A stretch of DNA of 36,122 nt from Alphaproteobacteria bacterium (lineage in GTDB: Bacteria; Pseudomonadota; Alphaproteobacteria; SMXS01), in the NCBI GenBank assembly GCA_016124315.1, contig WGNW01000045.1, forward strand, positions 1-36,122. Direction: 5' to 3'. The notes under the pieces were generated by a model. That model was not told the DNA's origin and ran no database searches. It saw only the letters and a program-made list of their open reading frames with translations. Both the position numbers and the translations under genes were made by a program. This document shows, piece by piece, positions 8,860-18,452 of the stretch (its first letter is position 1; each line of letters starts with the position of its first letter).

Positions 8860-9921
8860 ATGAAGGTTTCCGATTTCGACTTCCATCTTCCCGAACGGCT
8901 GATCGCCCTGCGGCCGGCGCAGCCGCGGGATTCGGCCCGGCTGCTGCGGATCGGCGGCGGGCATCTCGACGACCTGTCGGTGGCCGACCTGCCGGGCCAG
9001 CTGCGCCGCGGCGATGTCATGGTGTTCAACGACACCCGCGTCATCCCGGCGCGCCTGTTCGGCGTCCGGCCCGCCGACGGGGCGCGCGGCGAGGCGCATG
9101 TGGAACTGCTGCTGCACAAGCGCGAGGCGGCCGACGCCTGGCGCGCCTTCGCCCGGCCCGGCAAGCGGCTGCGCGTTGGCGACGTGGTGCGCGCCGGCGC
9201 GGACGGCTCGCTTGCAGCGGAAGTGGTCGAGAAGGGCGAGGGCGGCGAGATCCTGGTGCGCTTCGACCGGGCCGCTGCCGAACTGGATGCGGCGCTGGCC
9301 GCGCTGGGAGAGATGCCGCTGCCGCCCTACATCGCCTCCAAGCGCGCCGCCGACGAGAGCGACCTCAGCGACTACCAGACCCGCTTCGCGGCGCGGGACG
9401 GTGCCGTGGCGGCGCCCACCGCCGGGCTGCACTTCACCGACCGGCTGATGGAGCGGCTCGCCGAGGCCGGGATCGGCCAGGCGACCGTCACCCTGCATGT
9501 CGGCGCCGGCACCTTCCTGCCGGTGAAGGCCGAGGACATCGCGGACCACCGGATGCACGCCGAGTGGGGCGAGGTCGCGCCGGAGACCGCCGAGGCGCTG
9601 AACCGGGCGCGCCGCGACGGCGGCCGGATCGTCGCCGTCGGCACCACCTCGCTGCGGCTGCTGGAGAGCGCCACGGGCGCGGACGGCGTGGTGCGGCCGT
9701 TCACCGGCGACACCGACATCTTCATCACGCCCGGCTACCGGTTCAGGGCCGTGGACGTGCTGACGACCAACTTCCACCTGCCGAAGAGCACCCTGTTCAT
9801 GCTGGTGAGCGCCTTCGCCGGGCTGGAGACCATGAAGGCCGCCTACGGCCACGCTGTTGCCGCAGAGTACCGCTTCTACTCCTACGGCGACGCCTGCCTG
9901 CTGTTTCCGGGCGAGGCCTGA
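8860..9921 (+). CDS. queA: tRNA preQ1(34) S-adenosylmethionine ribosyltransferase-isomerase (QueA)
   Basis: A 353-residue protein of normal QueA length. QueA transfers and rearranges the ribosyl part of S-adenosylmethionine onto preQ1 at the wobble base of tRNAs with GUN anticodons, giving epoxyqueuosine. The N-terminus is the family signature: [14 protein letters not shown], then [27 protein letters not shown], the [10 protein letters not shown] motif, the [11 protein letters not shown] segment, and the final [20 protein letters not shown] are all present. The start ATG (8860) opens MKVSDFDF as in relatives. tgt, the earlier enzyme of the pathway, lies 7.4 kb downstream on the same strand. 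Confidence 0.97.
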   Translation: MKVSDFDFHLPERLIALRPAQPRDSARLLRIGGGHLDDLSVADLPGQLRRGDVMVFNDTRVIPARLFGVRPADGARGEAHVELLLHKREAADAWRAFARPGKRLRVGDVVRAGADGSLAAEVVEKGEGGEILVRFDRAAAELDAALAALGEMPLPPYIASKRAADESDLSDYQTRFAARDGAVAAPTAGLHFTDRLMERLAEAGIGQATVTLHVGAGTFLPVKAEDIADHRMHAEWGEVAPETAEALNRARRDGGRIVAVGTTSLRLLESATGADGVVRPFTGDTDIFITPGYRFRAVDVLTTNFHLPKSTLFMLVSAFAGLETMKAAYGHAVAAEYRFYSYGDACLLFPGEA

Positions 9922-9927
9922 GCGCGT

Positions 9928-10866
9928 TCAGCCGCCGTGGGCGACCTCGACCAGCGGGGCGAAGGCCTCGATCTGGCGGTCCCACAGGTCCTCGGTGCCG
10001 TCCTCCAGGAAGCGGTTGGAATCCATGATCACCTCGTCGACTCCGGCGTCGCGGGCGGCTGCCACCTGCTCGGCCATCTCGGCGATGGAGCCCAGCCAGT
10101 AGGCGACGACCCGGTCGCCCATCTGCTTCGGCGCCTGGCGCGGCGAGAATGGCGGGATGGCCCAGACCCGCCAGTAGCAGGGCAGCCGGCCGCGGCCGAA
10201 CTCCTCGCGCGCGGCGCGGTCGGCCTCGCGGTACTGCTCCAGCGCGGTCTCCAGGTCCTTGCCGGCGGTCTGCCAGCCGTCGCACAACTCGGCGGTGCGA
10301 CGCTGGCCCGGCTTGGAGCTGAATCCGCCGATGATCGGGATGGCCGGCTCGCCGGCCGCGTGGCGCTGCACCGGCTTGGGGCTGGTGGAGGCGGGCGGGA
10401 TGTCGAAGAACTCGCCCCGGAACTCGACGGGATCGTCCTTCCAGCAGGCGCGCAGCGCGTGGATGAACTCGGCGCTGCGCTTGCCGCGGGTGTGGTAGTC
10501 CACGTCCGACTGCCGGTATTCCTCCTTGTTGAGGCCCAGGCCGATGCCGAGCACCGCCCGGCCCTCGGACAGGACGTCGAGGGTGGCCGCCTGCTTCGCC
10601 AGCATGATCGGCCGGTGATAGCCCAGCGTGATGACCGAGGTCCCTAGCCTCACCCGATCGGTCACCGCCGCGGCGAAGGACAGCAGCTCCAGCGGCGACA
10701 GGTCGCGGCCCGGCTCGTCCCAGCGCGGCGGATGCTGCGGGTTGAACAGCCGCTCGTGCACCCACAGGCTGTCGAAGCCGGCGGCTTCGGCTTCCATGGC
10801 GAAGCGCCTGATGACTTTCGGGGTGGCGGCGAGGCCGAGTTGCGGCAGGGCGAGTCCGAGGCGCAT
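9928..10866 (-). CDS. LLM class flavin-dependent oxidoreductase
   Basis: A 312-residue luciferase-like monooxygenase-fold protein, opening MRLGLALPQLGL and carrying AMEAEAAGFDSLWVHERL, DRVRLGTSVITLGYHRP, and the GRAVLGIGLGLNKEEY segment that normally contacts the cofactor phosphate. The family uses FMN or F420 to oxidise or reduce small molecules; the substrate cannot be read from sequence. The IPIIGGFSSKPGQRRTAELCDGW segment is typical of the F420-dependent-like subgroup common in actinobacteria and in alphaproteobacteria. It converges on queA with a 6-bp gap and lies 111 bp downstream of the giant repeat gene on the same strand. Confidence 0.88.
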   Translation of the reverse strand: MRLGLALPQLGLAATPKVIRRFAMEAEAAGFDSLWVHERLFNPQHPPRWDEPGRDLSPLELLSFAAAVTDRVRLGTSVITLGYHRPIMLAKQAATLDVLSEGRAVLGIGLGLNKEEYRQSDVDYHTRGKRSAEFIHALRACWKDDPVEFRGEFFDIPPASTSPKPVQRHAAGEPAIPIIGGFSSKPGQRRTAELCDGWQTAGKDLETALEQYREADRAAREEFGRGRLPCYWRVWAIPPFSPRQAPKQMGDRVVAYWLGSIAEMAEQVAAARDAGVDEVIMDSNRFLEDGTEDLWDRQIEAFAPLVEVAHGG

Positions 10867-10977
10867 GTGGTTCCGGTGGTTCCCGTTTCTTGTTTGGCTA
10901 CGGTGCGAAGACAGTAACCCATACGTTGCCGGAAACGCGAAGGATCATCGCCCTGCCGCAGCGGTACTCCCGCCGCT

Positions 10978-13900
10978 TCAGTTGCCGCCGGACAGCGCGT
11001 TGGACGCGCTGTTGCCGACGGTCGTCGCGCCCACCGAATTGCCCCGGAGGGTGAACGAGCTGTTGCTGCTCGTATTGCTGATGGGGCCGTTGATGCCCAC
11101 GAACGTGTTGGTGATACTCGCGCTCGCCGACGTGCCGGAGGCGGTCTGCAGGTTCGACACCGCAGCGGAGGGATGCTGGAACGTCCCGCTGTTCAGGGCG
11201 ATGCCGTTGACCGCGCTGTTCACGACGGTCGTCGCGGCGACGTTGTTGTCCTCGACGCTCACGGTGCTGTCGTTCACACCTTGCGGGCCCAGGTTGCCGA
11301 CCATGACCGCCCCGTTCGTCATCGTTGACGACAGCGTGGCGCCCGCGGCCGACTGCCAGTTCAGCACGGCGTAGTCCGCGCCGGTGACGGTGATGCCCGT
11401 CGTCGGATCGATGCCGCCGCCGGCGCCGCTGCTCTCCTGCAGCGAGGCCCCCGCGCTCGCCTCGATCGTGTTGAGCGCGGTGTTGCCCGTGGTGGTGGCC
11501 GAGACCGTGTTGTTGGAGTCCTCGATGCCGCTGTTCAAGCTGCCGCCGAACATGCTCGCCTGGACGCGGGCGCTCGTCACGGTGCTGGAGAGGGAGGCGC
11601 CGACGGTTACCGACTGCCGGTTGCCTGCCTGGCCGGTGGCGTCGCTGGAGGAGCCGGCATCGACTGTCAGGGCGTTCGTCGCGCTGAAGCCCGTCGCCGA
11701 GGCCTGGATCGCATTGTTGTCGACGCTGAGGCTGTCGTTGTTGCCGAACGCGGAGGATCCGGATCCGATGGCGGCGATCAGCCATGTGATGGAGGTGGAC
11801 GCGCTGACGTCGGTCTCTCCTTCCTGCTCGTTGAGGACGGAGAAGTCCGCGTTGAGGGTCTGGGATGCCGTACCGAAGACCGGCGTCACCGCCGGCGTTC
11901 CGCCGGTCACGGCGGCGCCTGCGTCGACGGTGAGCCGGTTGGTGGCCGTGCCGCCGGCCGCCGCGCTCACCAGGTCGTTGCCGTTCATGGCGCTGGATTC
12001 GGACCCGGCGTTCGAGACATCGAGTGCGGAGGTCTGCATCTGGATGTTCGAAACCGTCGTCGTGGCCGAACTGCCCGAGGCGACGAGCTGGCGCGACACG
12101 ACCGCCGCACTGGCAGCCTCTCCGGCCGCACCCACATCGGCGGATGCGTTGAGGACGGCTTCGTTCAGGGCGCCGTGAATGGTGGCCTGGGCAAGCAGCA
12201 GGTTGTTGTCGATGGCGGTCGAACCGCTGCGCAGATCGTCGAGCAGGATGAGCACGTTGGTCGAGTCCACCTTGGCGCTCAGTACGTCCGGGGTGGCGGA
12301 AGCGGTCGATTCGGCGCCTTGCACGTTCACGACGCTGAGATCGGCGGCGACGGTGACGTCGGATGCGCCGGCCGGCGCGATCACCGCCGACGGCGTGGTG
12401 AGGCCCGTGCCGCTATAGAGGTTGGTGCCGCTGGCCGTCGCCTGGTTGGTGGCGCGATTGGCCGAGACGATCGCGGCGATGGCGTTGCCGCTGACGTCGA
12501 AGCTGTTGTCGGTCAGGGCCTGGGGCGTGTCGTCCGCCTGGATGGTGATGCCGCCGTCGGTCGACTGCGCGCTCAGCGAGATGCCGTCGCCGCCGGTCTG
12601 CTGCAGGTTCGCGACGAAACCCGACACATGGTTGGTGCCGAAGTCCAGCGTCGCGGTGTTGACCGCGTCGTTGGAGCGGGTCTCCACTACCATCAGGTTG
12701 CCGCTGGCCGACAGCGCGGAGCCGTCGATCACGGCCACCCTGTCGGGGGCAGTGCCGGCGTTCACGGTCACCGAGGCGCCGCTGCTGGTCGACGAGGCGT
12801 CGGAGGCGTTGAGCTGATAGGAGGCGATGCCGAAAGCCAGGTCGTCGGTCGTCATCTCGATGCCGCTGGCGACGTCGAGCACGCGGACGGACGGAGTCGC
12901 CGCGACCGCCTCCTGGTAGACCTGACCGCTCACCGCCAGGCTGTTGTCGGCGTTGTTGACGCGGGCGAGGGCGCGCAGGCTGTTGCCGTCGGCGCTGACG
13001 ACCGTGTCGGTCGCCGAATTGTCGACGCCCGCGATGGAGACCGTCACGCCGACCGAGTTCAGTTCGGCCGAAATGGTTGCGTCGCCCGCGTCGGCGCGCT
13101 GATGGTTGGCGACGATGCCGAGCGGGCCGTTGGTGGCGGTCGCCGATCCCGCGTCCGTCAGGTCGAAGCTGCCGACGTTCAGCGACAGGCCGCTGGATGC
13201 GTCGTTGCCGAGCGCCTGGGCCGTGACGCTGTTGCCGTTCGCCGTCACCACGCTGCCGGTCAGCGAGCCGCCGGCGTCGTCGACGGACAGCGCGACCCCC
13301 ACATTGCTGACGCTGACGGTCATCTCGGTCAGGTCGCCGAATTCCTGGCTGTTGAGCAGGCCGGTCTCGGCCCGGAGCAGGGTATTGCCCGCGGTGAAGC
13401 CGCCGACGGTCGCGTAGCCCATCTCGATCGAATTCACGTCATTGCCGGTGACGACGTCGAGCACGATCTGTTGCTGCGCATCCACCGTGACCGTGTTGGT
13501 CGCGCCGTTGACGAGAGCCGAGCCGAGGACGCTGTTGCCGTCGATGTGGGCGTCGAGGTCGGCGATGGTCGTCCCGCCGGCGGACACGGCGCCCAGGAAC
13601 CGGCCCGAAACGGCAACGTCCATGCCGCCCGAGGCGCTGCTGGTGCCGCCGGCTTCGTTCCAGAAGGTCTGGGTGTTGACCAGGGTCGAGGTGGCGTTGA
13701 GGCTCTCGGCCGTCACCGACAGCGCGCTGCCGGCCTGGTTGCCGGTGATCGCGCCGGTGACCACGTTGTCGTCGATGCCGACTTCGGTGCCGGTGACCGT
13801 CGCGCCGGCGGCGCTGCTGCCCGCCGTGACGGAGACGAAGTCGCCGGTGACGGCGGCCCTCCACGGATTGCTGGCGAGCGCGTCGGCGTTGATGTCCTCG

Positions 13901-16242
13901 ACGCTCTGGTCGTTCACCAGGGCGAAGCCGCCCTGCACCACCGTGTCGGGCAGTCCGTCCGGCGCGGCGTTGGGAATGACGGCGTCGGTCAGGGAGCGGT
14001 AGACCGTGGCGACCGGCGTGCTGAGCTCGTCGGTGGGCGACGGCACGCCGTCGCTGACCGCGACGGCATCGATGTGGATGGCGTTGGCGCCGGTATCCAC
14101 CACGTTGCCGAAGACCCGCGCGCTGATCTTGTTGCCGTCTGCGTGGATCTGCGATCCGCTGGTGGCGAGGGCCGAGGACGCGATCTGGACGAGGGCGCCG
14201 CCGCCGGCGTCGTCCGTGCCCTTCACCGTCGCGGCCATGCTCAAATGATCGGTGTTGGTCGCGTCGGAGCCTTCGGCGACCTGGAAGCTGATTACGCCGA
14301 CCGTCCCGTCGAAGCTCGCCAGCGATCCGTCGCCGCCGGCGGTGAAGCTGTTGTCGGTGACGTGGTTGGCGACCGAAAGCGCGCCGATGCCGTTGCCCGA
14401 CACATCCACCCCGGCGTCGGACAGCGACGAGCCGGCGGCTCCGGAGACCGCGGCGGCGTCCACCAGGATGCTGCCGGTACTGGAGGCGGTGATGTCCGCC
14501 TCGCGGGCGTACTGGCCGCTGACCAGGCCGAAGTCGGAGGCGACGCGCGATTCCGGGAGCGTATGGGTGCTCTGGACGAAGTTGAACTGGGGATTGACGT
14601 CGGCGCTCTGCACGTCGGTGCCGTCGAGCGCGATGCTGTTGGCGGCGACGTTGCCGTCGGCCTCGCTGGACAGGCTGTTGCCGCGGACCGTCACGGTGCT
14701 GCCGGCGATGTCGCCGGTCACCGAACCGAGGGTCGCAACGCTGACCGCCAGGTCGCCGTTGGTCGAGGCGCTGGCGTTGCCGCCGCTGAGGACCTGGCCG
14801 TTGCCGAGCGAGACCAGGCCGTCGAGCGTCGCCGCGCCGGCGACGACGATGGCGTTGGCCGCGCTGTTGTCGAGGGCGAGGGCGGAAATGCCGTTGCCGG
14901 AGGCGTCGACCGTCGAGCCAGCTGCCGACTCGACGAGCACATTGAGGTCGCCGTCGTCGGTGTCGCCGGCCGTGTCTCCCACGCCCGCCACCACGGAGAG
15001 CTGGTTGTACTGGTGGCTGGCGACGTAGAGGTCGCCGATCACGTTGACGTTGCCGTCGCTGCCCGACCCGTTGACCAGCACGGTCGAGGAGCGCGTCACG
15101 CTGATGGCACCGAAGGGGAAAGTGCCGTCCTGGCTGATGCCGTCGCCGAGCCGCACCAGGCTGCTGGCTGCGTTGCCGGTGCCGGAGGCGGTGATGTCAT
15201 TGCCGGAGAAGTCGATCGCGCTGCCGGTCAGGTTGCTGATGGGCGTGGCGGCGGCGAGGCCGGCCTCGATTTCGGAGGCGGTGACCCGGGCCTCCATGGT
15301 CCGTCCTGTGTTGACGATGCGCTGTTCGCTGGCGATGCCGGCTGAGCCGTTCAGCGTCGTCGCGCTGGTGTGGGCCGGGTCCAGCGCGTCGTCCAGGTTC
15401 ACCGTGTTGTCGGTGATGTTGCCGGTGATGGAGGCGTTGATGGCGTTGCCGGTCACGTCGATGGCGGTGTCCTCGACCGTCGTCGTGGTGTCGATGGCCA
15501 GCACCAGCGAGCCGATCCGGCTGTTGTCGACGGTGCTGGTCGACGGCGACGTCGCGATGCTGAGTTCCTGGACCGAGGCGATCAGCGCCGTGGCGCTGGC
15601 GCCGACCATGCTGCCGGTCGACGGGTTGCCCAGGGTGGGTCCGCCGGAGATGCCGGTGAAGCCGCCCTCGGTGCTGCTGAGCGCCGGGTTGATGTCGCCG
15701 GATATCACGTTAGCGGCGTCATGGCCGGTGGCGTCGGCCGTGATCAGGTTGTTGGTGACGTGCTGCGCGCTGCCGGCGAACAGGTCGGAAGAGGACGCGC
15801 GGATATCCGAATCGCTCACCGACGTGATGACGGACGAGCCGTTCTCGCTGCTCTGGATCGTGGCGATGGTGGCTGCCGAGGAGGCGCCGGAGCCGGTCGC
15901 GGCCCAGAACGAGATGCTGTTGGGAGAGGCAAGCGTCGAAAGGGTGCCCGCCGAAAACACCTTCAGGGTGTCGACGGTGACGCTGTCGAGGCCGTTGAAA
16001 TCATGGGTGCCGGAGGTCGGCGCGCCCATCAGGATGGTGGTGACCGGCGCCGAGACGTCCAGGTTGTCGTTGTTCTGGTTGTTGTTGATCGAAACCGAAC
16101 TCGATCCGGCGGCAACCGTGGAGACTTCCGTGCTCCAGTTGACCAGGGCGTTGTACTGGTCGGATGCCAGAGCGGTCCCGCTCGCCCCCGCCACGGCGAG
16201 CGCGATGATGCTGGCGCCTGCCAGCACGTTTGCCTTGTGCAA
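10978..16242 (-). CDS. Giant exported repeat protein, probable beta-solenoid surface protein
   Basis: A 1754-residue protein. It starts at TTG (16242), 6 nt after a GAGGGGG ribosome site; no better ATG is in frame. Residues 1-27 (MHKANVLAGASIIALAVAG, ending TALA) form a signal peptide. The rest is about 19 degenerate units of roughly 90 residues, each ending in a strand-turn motif of the form GN-x-[IVL]-x-A-x4-N-x2-A-x-N-x-[LIV] (examples: GNSVTAQALGND, GNGISALALDNSAAN, GNSVGATTVGNSASN). Between them recurs a phrase of the type VxNxQ (VLNWQ, VLNEQ, VVNVQ, VANLQ, VANHQ). I see no cysteine and only about five lysines; Ala, Ser, Thr, Val, Asp, Gly and Asn dominate. It stops inside the last unit (NALSGGN), with no autotransporter barrel, RTX nonapeptides, or sorting signal. 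A parallel beta-helix is inferred. Adhesin, sheath or matrix protein are all possible. Confidence 0.8.
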   Translation of the reverse strand: MHKANVLAGASIIALAVAGASGTALASDQYNALVNWSTEVSTVAAGSSSVSINNNQNNDNLDVSAPVTTILMGAPTSGTHDFNGLDSVTVDTLKVFSAGTLSTLASPNSISFWAATGSGASSAATIATIQSSENGSSVITSVSDSDIRASSSDLFAGSAQHVTNNLITADATGHDAANVISGDINPALSSTEGGFTGISGGPTLGNPSTGSMVGASATALIASVQELSIATSPSTSTVDNSRIGSLVLAIDTTTTVEDTAIDVTGNAINASITGNITDNTVNLDDALDPAHTSATTLNGSAGIASEQRIVNTGRTMEARVTASEIEAGLAAATPISNLTGSAIDFSGNDITASGTGNAASSLVRLGDGISQDGTFPFGAISVTRSSTVLVNGSGSDGNVNVIGDLYVASHQYNQLSVVAGVGDTAGDTDDGDLNVLVESAAGSTVDASGNGISALALDNSAANAIVVAGAATLDGLVSLGNGQVLSGGNASASTNGDLAVSVATLGSVTGDIAGSTVTVRGNSLSSEADGNVAANSIALDGTDVQSADVNPQFNFVQSTHTLPESRVASDFGLVSGQYAREADITASSTGSILVDAAAVSGAAGSSLSDAGVDVSGNGIGALSVANHVTDNSFTAGGDGSLASFDGTVGVISFQVAEGSDATNTDHLSMAATVKGTDDAGGGALVQIASSALATSGSQIHADGNKISARVFGNVVDTGANAIHIDAVAVSDGVPSPTDELSTPVATVYRSLTDAVIPNAAPDGLPDTVVQGGFALVNDQSVEDINADALASNPWRAAVTGDFVSVTAGSSAAGATVTGTEVGIDDNVVTGAITGNQAGSALSVTAESLNATSTLVNTQTFWNEAGGTSSASGGMDVAVSGRFLGAVSAGGTTIADLDAHIDGNSVLGSALVNGATNTVTVDAQQQIVLDVVTGNDVNSIEMGYATVGGFTAGNTLLRAETGLLNSQEFGDLTEMTVSVSNVGVALSVDDAGGSLTGSVVTANGNSVTAQALGNDASSGLSLNVGSFDLTDAGSATATNGPLGIVANHQRADAGDATISAELNSVGVTVSIAGVDNSATDTVVSADGNSLRALARVNNADNSLAVSGQVYQEAVAATPSVRVLDVASGIEMTTDDLAFGIASYQLNASDASSTSSGASVTVNAGTAPDRVAVIDGSALSASGNLMVVETRSNDAVNTATLDFGTNHVSGFVANLQQTGGDGISLSAQSTDGGITIQADDTPQALTDNSFDVSGNAIAAIVSANRATNQATASGTNLYSGTGLTTPSAVIAPAGASDVTVAADLSVVNVQGAESTASATPDVLSAKVDSTNVLILLDDLRSGSTAIDNNLLLAQATIHGALNEAVLNASADVGAAGEAASAAVVSRQLVASGSSATTTVSNIQMQTSALDVSNAGSESSAMNGNDLVSAAAGGTATNRLTVDAGAAVTGGTPAVTPVFGTASQTLNADFSVLNEQEGETDVSASTSITWLIAAIGSGSSAFGNNDSLSVDNNAIQASATGFSATNALTVDAGSSSDATGQAGNRQSVTVGASLSSTVTSARVQASMFGGSLNSGIEDSNNTVSATTTGNTALNTIEASAGASLQESSGAGGGIDPTTGITVTGADYAVLNWQSAAGATLSSTMTNGAVMVGNLGPQGVNDSTVSVEDNNVAATTVVNSAVNGIALNSGTFQHPSAAVSNLQTASGTSASASITNTFVGINGPISNTSSNSSFTLRGNSVGATTVGNSASNALSGGN

Positions 16243-16275
16243 GAAATGCCCCCTCGAAAAAAGTCTGTTGGCCGC

Positions 16276-16332
16276 GTCCCTCCGCGTCTGCTCGTGGAGG
16301 GAGGCGACGGACCACCCCTCGCGTCCGTCGCC
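16276..16332 (-). promoter_or_regulatory. Two tandem hairpins in the leader of the giant repeat gene
   Basis: Hairpin 1 is a perfect 10-bp stem (16303-16312 with 16323-16332, GGCGACGGAC / GTCCGTCGCC) with a 10-nt loop. Hairpin 2 is a 7-bp stem (16277-16283 with 16296-16302, TCCCTCC / GGAGGGA) with a 12-nt loop and begins directly next to it. Both lie 35-90 nt before the TTG start. A run of six T on the minus strand (near 16256-16261) follows some 15 nt later, too far for a simple terminator. Confidence 0.5.
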
Positions 16333-16505
16333 GAAACGAACGCTACATCAGCCACTTCGACCTCACAATGAAAATAAGAGGCAGTGGATGTTACGGACGC
16401 TGCTGCACTCCTGGCGTTCGAGGCGACAGGCTTTTCCGATTGTTCGGCAGGTGGCGTCGGCTACAGTGTCGCGGCAACGCGGGAAACGAAAACGGGGATG
16501 ACGCG

Positions 16506-17237
16506 ATGTTCAGGGATGCCTTGAATTTTACGGGGAAGACGGTGCTGGTGACCGGCGGGTCGAGCGGCATCGGCAACGGGATCGCGCGCAGCTTCCGGGA
16601 CTGCGGCGCGACGGTGGTGATCACCGGCACGCGCCGGTCGGCGGCGGACTACGACGACACCGATTGCGAGAACATGCGCTTCTTCCAGCTCGACGTGGGC
16701 GACGACAAGGCGGTCGATGCCTTCGACCCGGGTATCGACCGGCTCGACGTTCTGGTCAACTCGGCCGGCACCGTCGCCTACAAGCGCCAGGAATACGAGA
16801 TGGAGACGTTCCGCAAGGTGATGGACGTCAACATCATGGGGATGATGCACATGTGCACCCGCTTCCATCCCATGCTGGTGGAGACCAAGGGCAGCATCGT
16901 CAACGTCACCTCGGTGGCGAGCTTCCGGTCGACGCCGGGCAACCCGGCTTACAGCGCCTCGAAGGGTGGCGGCCTGACCCTGACGCGCACCCTGGCCAAC
17001 GCCTGGGGCCGAGCCGGCGTGCGGGTCAACGCCATCTTGCCCGGCCTCGTCGACACCAAGCTCACCAAGGTCACCCGCGACAATCCGGACCTCTACGCCG
17101 CCTCCATCAAGCGCACGCCGCTGCGCCGCTGGGGCACGCCGGATGAGATGGGCGGCGTCGCCCTGTTCCTGGCCAGCCCGCTGGCGGCCTTCGTCACCGG
17201 CGAGGGGATCGTCGTCGACGGCGGCGCCAATGTCTGA
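16506..17237 (+). CDS. SDR family oxidoreductase
   Basis: A 243-residue classical short-chain dehydrogenase/reductase. The NAD(P)-binding glycine motif is TGGSSGIG at residues 16-23, the NxAG-type motif is NSAG at 85-88, the active-site serine is Ser136, and the Tyr-x3-Lys pair is Tyr149 and Lys153 (AYSASK). The C-terminus [14 protein letters not shown] is typical. Such enzymes interconvert alcohols and ketones; the substrate is not predictable. The ATG at 16506 gives the usual length; an open frame extending upstream overlaps the control region and is not supported. It diverges from the giant repeat gene, with a 263-bp shared spacer, and tgt starts 38 bp downstream. Confidence 0.92.
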   Translation: MFRDALNFTGKTVLVTGGSSGIGNGIARSFRDCGATVVITGTRRSAADYDDTDCENMRFFQLDVGDDKAVDAFDPGIDRLDVLVNSAGTVAYKRQEYEMETFRKVMDVNIMGMMHMCTRFHPMLVETKGSIVNVTSVASFRSTPGNPAYSASKGGGLTLTRTLANAWGRAGVRVNAILPGLVDTKLTKVTRDNPDLYAASIKRTPLRRWGTPDEMGGVALFLASPLAAFVTGEGIVVDGGANV

Positions 17238-17275
17238 TAGGCCGTGCGCCCGATGAGACGACACCAGACGGGCGC

Positions 17276-18418
17276 ATGACCGAAAGATTCTCCTTCACCC
17301 TCCACGGCACCGACGGCGCGGCGCGGCGCGGCGCGCTGCATACGGTGCGCGGCGACGTCGAGACGCCCGCCTTCATGCCGGTGGGCACTGCCGCCACGGT
17401 CAAGGCCATGCTGCCCGAGAGCGTGGCGGCGACGGGCGCGCAGATCATCCTGGGCAACACCTACCACCTGATGCTGCGGCCCGGCGCCGAGCGGGTGGCG
17501 GCGCTGGGCGGCCTGCACAGGTTCATGGACTGGCATGGGCCGATCCTGACGGATTCCGGCGGCTTCCAGGTGATGTCGCTGGCCAAGCTGCGCAAGCTGG
17601 ACGAACGCGGCGTCACCTTCCAGTCCCACCTGGACGGCAGCAGCCACAGCCTCACGCCCGAGCGCAGCATGGAGATCCAGCGGCTGCTCGGCGCCAACAT
17701 CGTCATGGCCTTCGACGAGTGCACCCGGTTCCCCGTGGAGAAGCGGGAGGCGGCGGAATCCATGCGGCTCTCCATGCGCTGGGCGCGGCGCTCGCGGGAC
17801 GGCTTCGACGCCGGCGCCGAGCACGCGTCGCGCAACGCCCTGTTCGGTATCGTGCAGGGCAGCGTGTTCGAGGACCTGCGCCGGGAATCGGCGGCGGCGC
17901 TCGCCGACATCGGCTTCGAGGGCTATGCGGTGGGCGGCCTTGCCGTGGGCGAGGGACGGGAGACCATGTTCGAGGTGCTGGATTTCACGACCCCGCTGCT
18001 GCCTGCCGACCGGCCGCGCTACCTGATGGGCGTGGGCAAGCCGTCGGATCTGGTGGGCGCGGTGATGCGCGGCATCGACATGTTCGACTGCGTGCTGCCG
18101 ACGCGCTCGGGGCGCACCGGCCAGGCGTTCACCCGCCGCGGCACGGTCAACCTCAACAACGCCCGTCACGTCGACGATTCGCGCCCGCTGGACGAAGGCT
18201 GTGCCTGTCCGGCCTGCAGCCGGTTCAGCCGCGCCTACCTGGCGCACCTGACGCGGGCCGGCGAGATCCTCGGCGCCATGCTGCTGACCTGGCACAACCT
18301 CCAGTACTACCAGGACCTGATGGCCGGCATGCGCGACGCAATCGGCCGCGGCGCGCTCGAGGCGTTTGCCGCCGGCTTCCACGCCGGCCAGGCCGAGGGC
18401 GACATCCCGCCGCTGTAG
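17276..18418 (+). CDS. tgt: Bacterial tRNA-guanine transglycosylase (Tgt)
   Basis: A 380-residue protein of normal length. Tgt swaps guanine-34 of GUN-anticodon tRNAs for preQ1, the step before QueA. Key elements are present: [38 protein letters not shown] with the catalytic Asp, [20 protein letters not shown] with the nucleophilic Asp, and the zinc site CACPAC plus His in TWHNLQYYQ. The ATG at 17276 follows a purine-poor site, but it is the standard start. It follows the SDR gene by 38 bp and converges on the M23-like gene. Confidence 0.97.
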   Translation: MTERFSFTLHGTDGAARRGALHTVRGDVETPAFMPVGTAATVKAMLPESVAATGAQIILGNTYHLMLRPGAERVAALGGLHRFMDWHGPILTDSGGFQVMSLAKLRKLDERGVTFQSHLDGSSHSLTPERSMEIQRLLGANIVMAFDECTRFPVEKREAAESMRLSMRWARRSRDGFDAGAEHASRNALFGIVQGSVFEDLRRESAAALADIGFEGYAVGGLAVGEGRETMFEVLDFTTPLLPADRPRYLMGVGKPSDLVGAVMRGIDMFDCVLPTRSGRTGQAFTRRGTVNLNNARHVDDSRPLDEGCACPACSRFSRAYLAHLTRAGEILGAMLLTWHNLQYYQDLMAGMRDAIGRGALEAFAAGFHAGQAEGDIPPL

Positions 18419-18425
18419 GCCGGGC

Positions 18426-18440
18426 CGGCGCCGAGCGCCG
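18426..18440. terminator. Possible bidirectional terminator between tgt and the M23-like gene
   Basis: CGGCGC-CGA-GCGCCG forms a 6-bp stem with a 3-nt loop within the 34-bp gap between convergent genes. There is no clear T-run on either side, so termination is only suggested by position. Confidence 0.3.
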
Positions 18441-18452
18441 CCTTCGGTCGCT

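Noticed and set aside
12175..15345. Long plus-strand open frame antisense to the giant repeat gene
   Set aside because: Low-complexity Gly/Val/Asp/Arg shadow; the minus strand has the signal peptide and regular repeats.
10978..16242. CRISPR-like or DNA-level tandem repeats in the giant gene
   Set aside because: The periodicity is in the protein motif; nucleotide identity between units is low and there are no uniform repeat-spacer units.
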